Part shown: in pieces, positions 54,615-64,000 of the stretch | How the letters are laid out: every line of letters starts with the position of its first letter | Position numbering within the stretch: the stretch's first letter is position 1 | DNA from: Actinomadura graeca | GTDB taxonomy: Bacteria; Actinomycetota; Actinomycetes; Streptosporangiales; Streptosporangiaceae | Direction: 5' to 3' | DNA length: 64,000 nucleotides | Assembly (NCBI RefSeq): GCF_019175365.1 | Contig: NZ_CP059572.1 | Location: 2,604,001-2,668,000 of the forward strand | The notes under the pieces: generated by a model | Databases searched by the model: none | What the model was told of the DNA's origin: nothing | Seen by the model: the letters and a program-made list of their open reading frames with translations, nothing else | Position numbers and translations under genes: made by a program

Positions 54615-55601
54615 TCAGGCCTGGACCACATTTCGTTCGATCAGTGAAGCGAGTTCCAGCCACTTGCGTGCGCAGTCGCGCGCGAGATGGGCCACCGCTT
54701 CCTTACGGTGCGGAGGCACGCTGTCGACTATCTTGTTCCAATCCTCCGTCCGGAGGGTGTGCAGGTTCAGCAGCCGTAAGAGGTCGCGGCCGTTCTCGTT
54801 GAATCGCAGTGCCGGATCGGCCCGCAGTCGCTCGATCACCGCCGAGGACGGCGGCGCCGAGCCGGGTGCGGAAGCGGGGGTCACGGGCAGGGCCGCCGAG
54901 GTGGCGAGCGTTCCGGCGGCGCCCTGGCCGAGCAGCTCTCTCGACCGCCCCTGGGGCAGGGGGTCCTCGCCGCGCATCACGCGGTTCTTGACGTCCCGGA
55001 CGGTCTCGGGCGATATCCCGGCGGCCCGGGCGACCTGGCGCAGGGAGAGGCCGGGGTTCTTGATGATCATCTCGTGGGCGAGGCGCCGTCCCTCGGTCAC
55101 GTCGCTGGACCGGACGCGCCCGTCCTTGCCGATCCGCCCGGCCCCTCCGGCGGAGTCGGCGCCGGCGCTCTTGCGGATCTCGGCGACCGTCTTGGCCGAG
55201 ATCCCGGTGACCGACGCGATCATCCGGTCCGACCATTGGGGATGAGAGGCGATCACCCGTTCCGCGGCGTGCTTGCGGTCGGCCAGGGACAGCGGGAGAC
55301 CGTGCGCGATGTTCGACTGGACGGCGAGGACGAACGCGTCCTCCTCCGGCCCGTCGAAGAACCGGACGGCGATCTTCCGCCGGCCGAGCAGTTCCGCGGC
55401 GCGGAGCCGGTGCATGCCGTCGATGACGCGCATGCTGGGGCGGTGCACGATGATCGGTGGAAGCTGCGCCGCACAGGTGACGAGGGTCTCCACGTGTGCG
55501 GGACTCTCCCCCGCCATTCGCGGAGAACCACCCGCCGAAAGCGAGCTTATTTCGACTTCTTCCACCGAATGTAGGTCAACTTGACTCGGTGCGGACTGCA
55601 A
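54615..55601 (-). CDS. StrR-family transcriptional activator (second copy)
   Basis: 328 aa. ParB-like N-terminal domain (LPPIIVHRPSMRVIDGMHRL, NIAHGLPLSLADRKHAA) and two helix-turn-helix units (WSDRMIASVTGISAKTVAEI, LSLRQVARAAGISPETVRDV), as in StrR/Bbr/Tei15* activators of streptomycin and glycopeptide pathways. Likely activates the hpg, NRPS and export genes through the StrR-like boxes. Start TTG 55601 has GAGGAG upstream; a GTG at codon 13 is an alternative. It contains a TTA codon at 54777-54779, which could tie cluster expression to a UUA-reading tRNA. An inverted repeat TTGACT/AGTCAA (55581-55606) overlaps the start. Confidence 0.92.
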   Translation of the reverse strand: MQSAPSQVDLHSVEEVEISSLSAGGSPRMAGESPAHVETLVTCAAQLPPIIVHRPSMRVIDGMHRLRAAELLGRRKIAVRFFDGPEEDAFVLAVQSNIAHGLPLSLADRKHAAERVIASHPQWSDRMIASVTGISAKTVAEIRKSAGADSAGGAGRIGKDGRVRSSDVTEGRRLAHEMIIKNPGLSLRQVARAAGISPETVRDVKNRVMRGEDPLPQGRSRELLGQGAAGTLATSAALPVTPASAPGSAPPSSAVIERLRADPALRFNENGRDLLRLLNLHTLRTEDWNKIVDSVPPHRKEAVAHLARDCARKWLELASLIERNVVQA

Positions 55602-56173
55602 GTCAACTCCTCAGCATCTGAATCGCGCCTTGTGGGCTGATGACAACAGACAGCGGGGGTTGTAGGGATCGGGGTACACACCGTTGGCGGTGGCCATCGG
55701 TACCGATTCCTCGGTCGCACAAAGTTGAACTATCTTCATTTTGGCTGATCAGCGTGTACGGCGCAGAACATATCCCCCTTTAACTACGGTCCGGAAATGA
55801 CGGCCAGAAACAGCGCGATCACCCGTTGTACAATTTTCAACGGATTACCCCGATCGCTTTTAACAGAAGTTAATGCTATTCGATCCCTCCTTAAGGGACA
55901 TAGACGACGGCCGGATGCGGTCATTTCGGCCATCGTCGCACTCCAGGGGCCTGGCGGGTGCGAAGAGTGAATGAACAGGGCAAATTGCCCCTCTCTAGCG
56001 AATCACGGTGAGTGACGCGGTCTTGCCGCGTCGTCCCGGCGGACATCACGATCACTGCAATCGGAACGGTCGAAACAATGGCGACCAGGGAGGACGTGTT
56101 CCCGCGGGGATGATCGCGGGCGCGTGTTCCCGGCCGGAGGCGAACGCCCATTCGGGACGCCGGGCCGCCGGTG
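55602..56173. other. AT-richer intergenic region between dpgD and the second StrR-like gene
   Basis: 572 bp with no supported gene; it must hold the promoter of the second StrR-like activator. Several palindromes stand out: ATCGGTACCGAT (55696-55707, perfect 12 bp), CCGTTG/CAACGG (55823-55843, 9-nt loop) and TCCCT/AGGGA (55884-55898). No StrR-like box with correct spacing was found. Confidence 0.6.
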
Positions 56174-56980
56174 TCAGCGTCCGGACCAGACGGGCTCGCG
56201 CCGCTCGGCGAAGGCCCGCACCCCCTCGACCGCGTCAGCGCTGGCCCGGCGCCGCTCCTCCCAGACGTACCGGGACGAGAACGCCTCCTCCAGCGGCATG
56301 TCGACCGACCGGAGGACGCTCTCCTTGAGCGCCCGCACCGACAGCGGGGCGCTCCTGAGCAGGTCGCCGGTCCACTCGTCCACACACCGGTCCAGGTCCT
56401 CGTACGGGACGACGTCGTTCACCAGCCCGAACCGCAGGGCCGTCGCCGCGGTCATCCGGCGTCCGGTGAGCAGGTACCCCATCGCGACCTTCAGGGGCAG
56501 CTGCCGCGCCAGCCGGAACGCGCCGCCCGCCCCCGGGACGAGGCCGAGCCCCGCCTCCGGGAGCGCGAAGACCGCCTCCTCGGACGCGACGATGAGGTCG
56601 CACGCCAGCGCCAGCTCGAAACCGCCGCCGAGCGCGTACCCGTGGACCCGCGCGATCACCGGTGTGGACAGGGTGAAGCGCTCGGTCAGCCTGGGCCAGC
56701 CGGGCTGCCCCCGGCTGCCGAACGTCGTCGGGGGCGCGCCCCGCCCGTCCAGCCGGGCCCGCTCCTTCAGGTCCTGCCCGACCGAGAAGGCCCGGTCGCC
56801 GGCGCCGGTGAGCACCGCGACGCGGACCGCGTCGTCGGACTCGACGTCGTCCCAGACCGCGGCGAGCTCCTCGTGCGTCCGCAGGTCCATCGCGTTGAGG
56901 ACCTCGGGCCTGTCCAGGGTGACGCGGGCGACGTGGTCCTTCTTCTCGTAGCGCACCCGGACGCCGTCCGCCGCGCTCAT
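56174..56980 (-). CDS. dpgD: DpgD, enoyl-CoA hydratase-like enzyme of dihydroxyphenylglycine synthesis
   Basis: 268 aa crotonase-fold protein. Motifs: [36 protein letters not shown] (oxyanion hole) and [14 protein letters not shown]. In the Dpg pathway it dehydrates and aromatises the polyketide made by DpgA, together with DpgB, to 3,5-dihydroxyphenylacetyl-CoA. It is the last gene of a tight dpgA-B-C-D operon, 16 bp after dpgC, with GGGAGG before the ATG. Confidence 0.93.
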   Translation of the reverse strand: MSAADGVRVRYEKKDHVARVTLDRPEVLNAMDLRTHEELAAVWDDVESDDAVRVAVLTGAGDRAFSVGQDLKERARLDGRGAPPTTFGSRGQPGWPRLTERFTLSTPVIARVHGYALGGGFELALACDLIVASEEAVFALPEAGLGLVPGAGGAFRLARQLPLKVAMGYLLTGRRMTAATALRFGLVNDVVPYEDLDRCVDEWTGDLLRSAPLSVRALKESVLRSVDMPLEEAFSSRYVWEERRRASADAVEGVRAFAERREPVWSGR

Positions 56981-56996
56981 CGCGGCCGCCTCCCGC

Positions 56997-60192
<3,196 letters not shown>

Positions 60193-60839
60193 CGGAACGT
60201 CCACCCCCACATCCGGGTCTTGCTCCTGGTTAATCGCTTGACTCTGATCTCCGGCACCTTTTGCCGCCTTTCGGGGGGTTCTGCCGCGGAGCCACGGGCC
60301 CCGCGGCGGGGCCGGGTCACGGTAACCCGGTGCTCTCGGCGCGGCCAACGAGCGTCCAAGGGGGACGGCGGTGACCAGCGCCGACGCCGGGCGCGCGTCC
60401 AACTGCAGAGTTCCCGGCCGTCCGCGGCGCGGGCGCGGGCCGCCCTCCAGGGGCCTCGAAAGGCGGGCGTGACGGCACCGGCCGCGATCTGTGCCGCGAC
60501 CGCCAGAGTTTCCAGGTCACGCCGATATTCGATTATCACAGGATGGCCGCATGTGAAAGGTGAAAAACTGGAGTCTTCACATCGGACGATGTGGCGGGTA
60601 CCTTACGAGGCGATACAGAGCGCTCCAACATCTTGCGACCCAAGCGCCCTGCCCGCCACAAAAAAAGGCACAGCAGTGAGGCTCCCAGTGCCGTCCCGTC
60701 CCTCAGCAGGCTTTATGCCGCCGACAGACCCGGGAGAACATCTGTCCCGCCGGACCACCCCGCCGGACAGTCCCTCAACGGTCGCGAATTCAGCCCGGTA
60801 GTTCTTTCGGGCGCACGAACTGATTCGAGGTGACTGGGA
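60193..60839. other. Intergenic region between dpgA and the dehydrogenase-like gene (cluster edge)
   Basis: 647 bp with no supported gene; promoters of two divergent genes must lie here. The only clear element is an inverted repeat ATGTGAA/TTCACAT (60551-60557 and 60576-60582). No StrR-like box was found upstream of dpgA. This gap is taken as the right boundary of the cluster. Confidence 0.6.
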
Positions 60840-61979
60840 ATGAACATGCCCCTGACGATGCGCTCGCTGGCCCCGGCCGCGGTCTTCGCCGCGGCGTCCG
60901 TCGTGATCGCCCCGGCGTCCCCCGCGCCGCAGGCCGCCGTCACGCCGCAGGCCGCCCTCACGCGGACGGCACAGCGGACGGCCGCGGACCCCGCGTTCGA
61001 CTTCTCCGCCCCGCAGGTCGCGGCGTCCAACCTGACGGTCCCCTGGGGGCTGGCCTTCCTGCCGGATGGCAGTGCCCTGGTGTCCGAGCGCAACAGCGCC
61101 CGCATCCTGAAGGTGGTCCCGGGCTCGCAGCCGGTCGAGGTGGCCAAGCTCACCGGGGTGCAGCCCGCCGGTGAGGGCGGGCTCCTCGGCATCGCGGTCT
61201 CGCCGACCTATGCGCAGGACGGCTACGTCTACGCCTACTACACCGCGGCCTCCGACAACCGGATCGTCCGCTTCAAGCTCGCGGCCTCCCCGCAGCAGGA
61301 GGTCGTCTACTCCGGAATTCCCAAGAACTCATTCCATGATGGCGGCCGTATCGCCTTCGGCCCCGACGGAATGCTCTACGCCGGCACCGGAGACGCCGGG
61401 CAGAAGCCGAACGCCCAGAACCCGGCCAGCCCGTCCGGGAAGATCCTGAGGATGAAGCCGGACGGGTCCCCCGCCCCCGGCAACCCCGACCCGAAGACGG
61501 TGATCTACACCCTCGGGCACCGCAACGTGCAGGGGCTCGCCTGGAGCAGCGCCGGGCTGATGTACGCCGCCGAATTCGGCCAGGACACCTGGGACGAGGC
61601 CAACTACATCGTCGCGGGCGGCAACTACGGATGGCCGGAGGTCGAGGGCCCCGGCGGCGAGCCGAAGTTCCGCGCCCCCATCGCCACCTGGGCGACCAAG
61701 GACGCCTCGCCGAGCGGCGCGGCCGTCGCGGGCGACACCCTGTACGTCGCCGGCCTCGGCGGACGGCGGCTGTGGCAGGTCCCGCTGGACGGCAAGGGCG
61801 GGACGAAGGGCAGCCCCACCGCGGTGCTCCAGGGCACCAACGGGCGGCTGCGGACGGTCGCCTTCGGCCCGGACGGCTTCCTCTGGGTGACGACGAGCAA
61901 CCGCGACGGGCGCGGCAGGCCCGACGCGAGCGATGACCGCATCCTCCGCTTCCCGCAGGTCAAGCCCGCGGGTCGCTGA
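60840..61979 (+). CDS. Secreted glucose/sorbosone dehydrogenase-like beta-propeller protein
   Basis: 379 aa. N-terminal signal peptide (about 1-35) without lipobox, then a six-bladed propeller of the PQQ-dependent glucose/sorbosone dehydrogenase family: VPWGLAFLPDGSALVSER, GEGGLLGIAVSP, HDGGRIAFGPDGMLYAGTGDAG, GHRNVQGLAW and NYGWPEVEG. Presumably oxidises a sugar or alcohol outside the cell; the substrate and the need for PQQ cannot be told. No pathway link to the NRPS cluster is visible. The ATG at 60840 has GAGGTGACTGG upstream. Confidence 0.88.
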   Translation: MNMPLTMRSLAPAAVFAAASVVIAPASPAPQAAVTPQAALTRTAQRTAADPAFDFSAPQVAASNLTVPWGLAFLPDGSALVSERNSARILKVVPGSQPVEVAKLTGVQPAGEGGLLGIAVSPTYAQDGYVYAYYTAASDNRIVRFKLAASPQQEVVYSGIPKNSFHDGGRIAFGPDGMLYAGTGDAGQKPNAQNPASPSGKILRMKPDGSPAPGNPDPKTVIYTLGHRNVQGLAWSSAGLMYAAEFGQDTWDEANYIVAGGNYGWPEVEGPGGEPKFRAPIATWATKDASPSGAAVAGDTLYVAGLGGRRLWQVPLDGKGGTKGSPTAVLQGTNGRLRTVAFGPDGFLWVTTSNRDGRGRPDASDDRILRFPQVKPAGR

Positions 61980-61989
61980 GACCGCGGAC

Positions 61990-62048
61990 AGGCCCCCGGG
62001 CGGAGACCCCGGCCCGCCGGCACCCCGGCGGGCCCCGCCCGGGGGCCT
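61990..62048 (+). terminator. Nested hairpin downstream of the dehydrogenase-like gene
   Basis: Outer perfect 14-bp arms (AGGCCCCCGGGCGG, 61990-62003, and 62035-62048) enclosing an inner perfect 10-bp hairpin (62011-62034). It starts 10 bp after the stop codon. Confidence 0.8.
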
Positions 62049-62094
62049 GATCGCGTCCTCCCTCCCGGCGCCCAGCCCTCACGCACGCCGAAAA

Positions 62095-62128
62095 AGGGGG
62101 CCGCGGCCCTTTCAGGCAACGGCCCCCT
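62095..62128 (-). terminator. Rho-independent terminator for the minus-strand genes
   Basis: 9-bp perfect arms AGGGGGCCG/CGGCCCCCT with a 16-nt loop; on the minus strand the stem is followed by TTTTT. It lies 19 bp after the stop of the 62147-62797 gene. Confidence 0.85.
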
Positions 62129-62146
62129 CACACCCGCAGCGCGGTC

Positions 62147-62797
62147 TCACCCAGACGGCGTCCACCAGGGCACCCTGCACACAGCGCACACTCCCCGGTC
62201 GCCCATCCGCCCAGGACTTGCGCGGCCGGTGTCCCCGGGCAGATCGAACAGCACCCCCGTGGCCATGTTCACCACGTGCCGCGCCACCTCCAGCCCATCC
62301 TGAGCCGCTCCCAGGTGGGTCAGCGCCGCATCCGTCTCCTCCAGCCGGTCACCCTCGATTCCACGCGGCGCGGTGAGCTTCGCGGCCAAGTTCGTCCCCG
62401 GCGCCACCACCGGCCCCCGCGCAGCGTCGCGCACCTCGCACTGGCGGATGCCCGTCGTCCGGTCCGCCGCCAGTCCCAGCGCCTGCCAGGCCGACAGCAA
62501 CACGTCATTGACGATCTCCACGAAGACGCACATCTGCCCCAGCGTCAGCCACGGCACGCCCGACCCCGACGCCGAAACCGCCGCATCGAGGCGGATCGAC
62601 ACCTCGCGCAGACCCTCCAGGACCGACGCCGCCGCATGCGAGCCCACCGCGCCGCACGCCCCACCCAGCGGTGCGCAGCCCGGACAGACCCCAGCCACCG
62701 GCACCGGCACCCCGCCTGCCGAACCATCCGCAGCACCCGGGCCGGGTACCTCCCCGCTCACCGCGCCCCCGCCATGGCCATCCCGCGCCGCCCTCAC
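62147..62797 (-). CDS. Hypothetical protein with possible Cys-rich N-terminus
   Basis: 216 aa of unknown function. It has a Gly/Ala-rich start with CPGCAPLGGACG, a helical middle (SVLEGLREVSIRLDAAV, LGQMCVFVEIVNDVLL) and a CxxC at the end (CAVCRVPWW). The paired Cys motifs might bind a metal. It overlaps the upstream helix-turn-helix gene by four bases (GTGA), so the two are probably translated together. No recognised family. Confidence 0.6.
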   Translation of the reverse strand: MRAARDGHGGGAVSGEVPGPGAADGSAGGVPVPVAGVCPGCAPLGGACGAVGSHAAASVLEGLREVSIRLDAAVSASGSGVPWLTLGQMCVFVEIVNDVLLSAWQALGLAADRTTGIRQCEVRDAARGPVVAPGTNLAAKLTAPRGIEGDRLEETDAALTHLGAAQDGLEVARHVVNMATGVLFDLPGDTGRASPGRMGDRGVCAVCRVPWWTPSG

Positions 62798-63309
62798 CAC
62801 GCGTCCTTGCCGGGCATCCGCAGCGACCGCCGCACCGCAGCATCAGCCGATCCCGTGATGGGACGGCGCAGCGCCGCGTCCAGCCCCGCCTCCTCCAGAG
62901 CCCCGGCATAGGCGGCCGAGACCACCCGGATCGCCTCCATCAGCAGCCAGCCCCCGCTATTGCCGGTCTGGACGTCCCCCGGCCCGTACAGCTCATATGC
63001 CAGGTGGACCCGCTCGACATCCCGCAAGGTGGGCGGCGGGTCGCCCTTGAGCACCCGGACCACCCCCAGCAGCGCGGCCAGCGCCCGCACGTCCTCCCCC
63101 GAATAGCTCGTCCGGCACCCCTCGTCCACCACCCCGAGACCGCGCACGTGACCGTGCAACGCCCACCGCCGAACCTTCCGCCGCGACACCCCCAGAAGCT
63201 CGGCCGCCTGCCCCGAGTTGAGGAAATCCCCCTGGCGATACCACTCAAGCGAGTGCCATTTGAGCGCCCGAGCCCCAGGCGCCTCCGCCTCTTCCACTTG
63301 TCCTTTCAT
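62794..63309 (-). CDS. Small helix-turn-helix protein (MerR/excisionase-like), first paralogue
   Basis: 171 aa. A winged-helix DNA-binding unit of the MerR/excisionase type lies at about 28-57 (NSGQAAELLGVSRRKVRRWA), then DVRALAALLGV, LRDVERVHLAYELY and a helical C-terminus. It is clearly related to the next gene upstream. Alternative start GTG at codon 5. Together with 62147-62797 and 63370-63936 it forms a minus-strand group that ends in a terminator; function unknown. Confidence 0.7.
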   Translation of the reverse strand: MKGQVEEAEAPGARALKWHSLEWYRQGDFLNSGQAAELLGVSRRKVRRWALHGHVRGLGVVDEGCRTSYSGEDVRALAALLGVVRVLKGDPPPTLRDVERVHLAYELYGPGDVQTGNSGGWLLMEAIRVVSAAYAGALEEAGLDAALRRPITGSADAAVRRSLRMPGKDAW

Positions 63310-63369
63310 CCCCTTTCGCGAATCCGGGTCATAATCTGCGGACGCTGGAAATCGGGAGCGTCGCCCTTC

Positions 63370-63936
63370 TCACCTCTGACCGTCCGTCGCCTGACTCCCC
63401 GCGATCTGGTCACTTCCCGCGCTGCCCGCCGGGCCGTGAGGCACCCGCCGCAGCACCCGCTGCAACGCCGTCTCAGCCGCCGCCGTGATCTCCGCGCGCT
63501 GGGCATCGTCCAGCTTCGCCTCCAGCACCCCGGCGTACACATCGCAGACCAGCGCGACAGCCGCCTCCAACTGGTGGCGGACGCCCTCCCGGCCACCGCC
63601 GGGCGCCGCACCGTCCACCGGCTCGTACATCTGATACGGCACATGCACCCGCGCGACATCCCGCAAGGTCACCGGCGACGCCGGGCCCCTGGACTCCCTC
63701 GCCCCCTCCAGCAGCGCATCCAGCGCCTGCACGTCCGCACCCGAGTACAGCGTGTGAGACCAGGGGGCCCGGTCCGGCTCCAGCCCGGTGCCACGCACGT
63801 GACCGAGCACCGCCCACCGCCGCACCGTCCGAGTCGGCAACCCCAGAATTTCGGACGCCTCACCCGGAGTCAGCGTGGCCCCCTCGCAAAACCAATCGAG
63901 CGCCGCCCATTCAGCCGGAATCTCAGCCTTCCTCAT
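63370..63936 (-). CDS. Small helix-turn-helix protein (MerR/excisionase-like), second paralogue
   Basis: 188 aa. Same layout as its neighbour: TPGEASEILGLPTRTVRRWA (helix-turn-helix), YSGADVQALDALLEG, LRDVARVHVPYQMY and a helical C-terminus. Start ATG 63936 is chosen because GGGAGG lies just upstream; the longer frame to 63999 is unsupported. The pair probably arose by duplication. They could be DNA-binding regulators or plasmid/mobile-element functions; nothing here decides. Confidence 0.7.
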   Translation of the reverse strand: MRKAEIPAEWAALDWFCEGATLTPGEASEILGLPTRTVRRWAVLGHVRGTGLEPDRAPWSHTLYSGADVQALDALLEGARESRGPASPVTLRDVARVHVPYQMYEPVDGAAPGGGREGVRHQLEAAVALVCDVYAGVLEAKLDDAQRAEITAAAETALQRVLRRVPHGPAGSAGSDQIAGSQATDGQR

Positions 63937-64000
63937 TTGCCTCCCTTTTCCATTCCTTGCTGAGAGCGGCACCGTCGTCCGGCCCGCCATCCGATTCACG

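Noticed and set aside
49252..55601. ParB chromosome or plasmid partition proteins
   Set aside because: The ParB-like domain is shared with StrR-type activators; there is no parA partner or parS array, and StrR-like boxes occur in the same cluster.
60840..61979. Tailoring enzyme of the lipopeptide
   Set aside because: It has a signal peptide and its own terminator, has no StrR-like box, and lies beyond the dpg operon; no reaction in the pathway calls for it.

Overview
The window is high-GC actinomycete DNA. Almost all of it belongs to one large biosynthetic gene cluster for a non-ribosomal lipopeptide rich in aspartate and probably in arylglycines. The evidence for an actinomycete is the very high GC content, GTG/TTG starts, GTGA stop-start overlaps, rare TTA codons in cluster genes and StrR-type regulators. 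The genus cannot be read from the sequence; a Streptosporangiales-type actinomycete such as Actinomadura is only a guess.

Layout: (1) 1-31939, minus strand: one uninterrupted NRPS frame of at least 10,646 codons with ten modules, running off the left edge. Predicted residues are Ser, Asp, Tyr/beta-hydroxy-Tyr, Thr, X, X, X, X, Gly, X, where X is a repeated, unusual adenylation code. (2) 32159-34567, minus: an alpha/beta hydrolase and a CmlA-type di-iron beta-hydroxylase. (3) 34933-36242, plus: an MbtH-like protein and a SyrP/TauD-type Fe(II)/2-oxoglutarate oxygenase, then an apparently unrelated lipoprotein. (4) 37010-43519, minus: a bimodular Asp-Asp NRPS. (5) 43787-48338, plus: a free acyl carrier protein, an ABC exporter and HtpG. 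(6) 48542-55601, minus: a cold-shock-domain protein, two StrR-family activators, a fused hydroxymandelate oxidase/aminotransferase and a hydroxymandelate synthase. A plus-strand tRNA-like gene with a UAA anticodon lies among them. (7) 56174-60192, minus: the complete dpgABCD operon for 3,5-dihydroxyphenylglycine. (8) 60840-63936: genes with no visible link to the cluster (a secreted glucose/sorbosone dehydrogenase-like protein and three small genes, two of them paralogous helix-turn-helix proteins).

How it fits together: the free ACP and the N-terminal condensation domain of the bimodular NRPS suggest fatty-acyl initiation, as in ramoplanin/enduracidin-type lipodepsipeptides. That NRPS would make acyl-D-Asp-Asp, and the giant NRPS would extend it. 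HmaS, Hmo-HpgT and DpgA-D supply 4-hydroxyphenylglycine (Hpg) and 3,5-dihydroxyphenylglycine (Dpg). The two oxygenases would hydroxylate the beta carbon of carrier-bound residues (Asp and Tyr are the obvious candidates). MbtH supports the adenylation domains and the ABC protein exports the product. StrR-like boxes (two half-sites, 9+11+9 layout) lie before the giant NRPS, between cmlA-like and mbtH, and between the bimodular NRPS and the ACP; weaker ones precede hmaS and hmo-hpgT. No fatty-acyl ligase, halogenase, glycosyltransferase, P450, thioesterase domain or prephenate dehydrogenase is visible, so parts of the cluster probably lie left of the window.

The most unusual points are the predicted product (an acidic lipopeptide with a D-Asp/Asp/Ser/Asp head and an arylglycine-rich body), the size of the NRPS, its near-identical X modules, and a UAA-anticodon class I tRNA-like gene inside a cluster that uses TTA codons in its NRPS, exporter and regulator.
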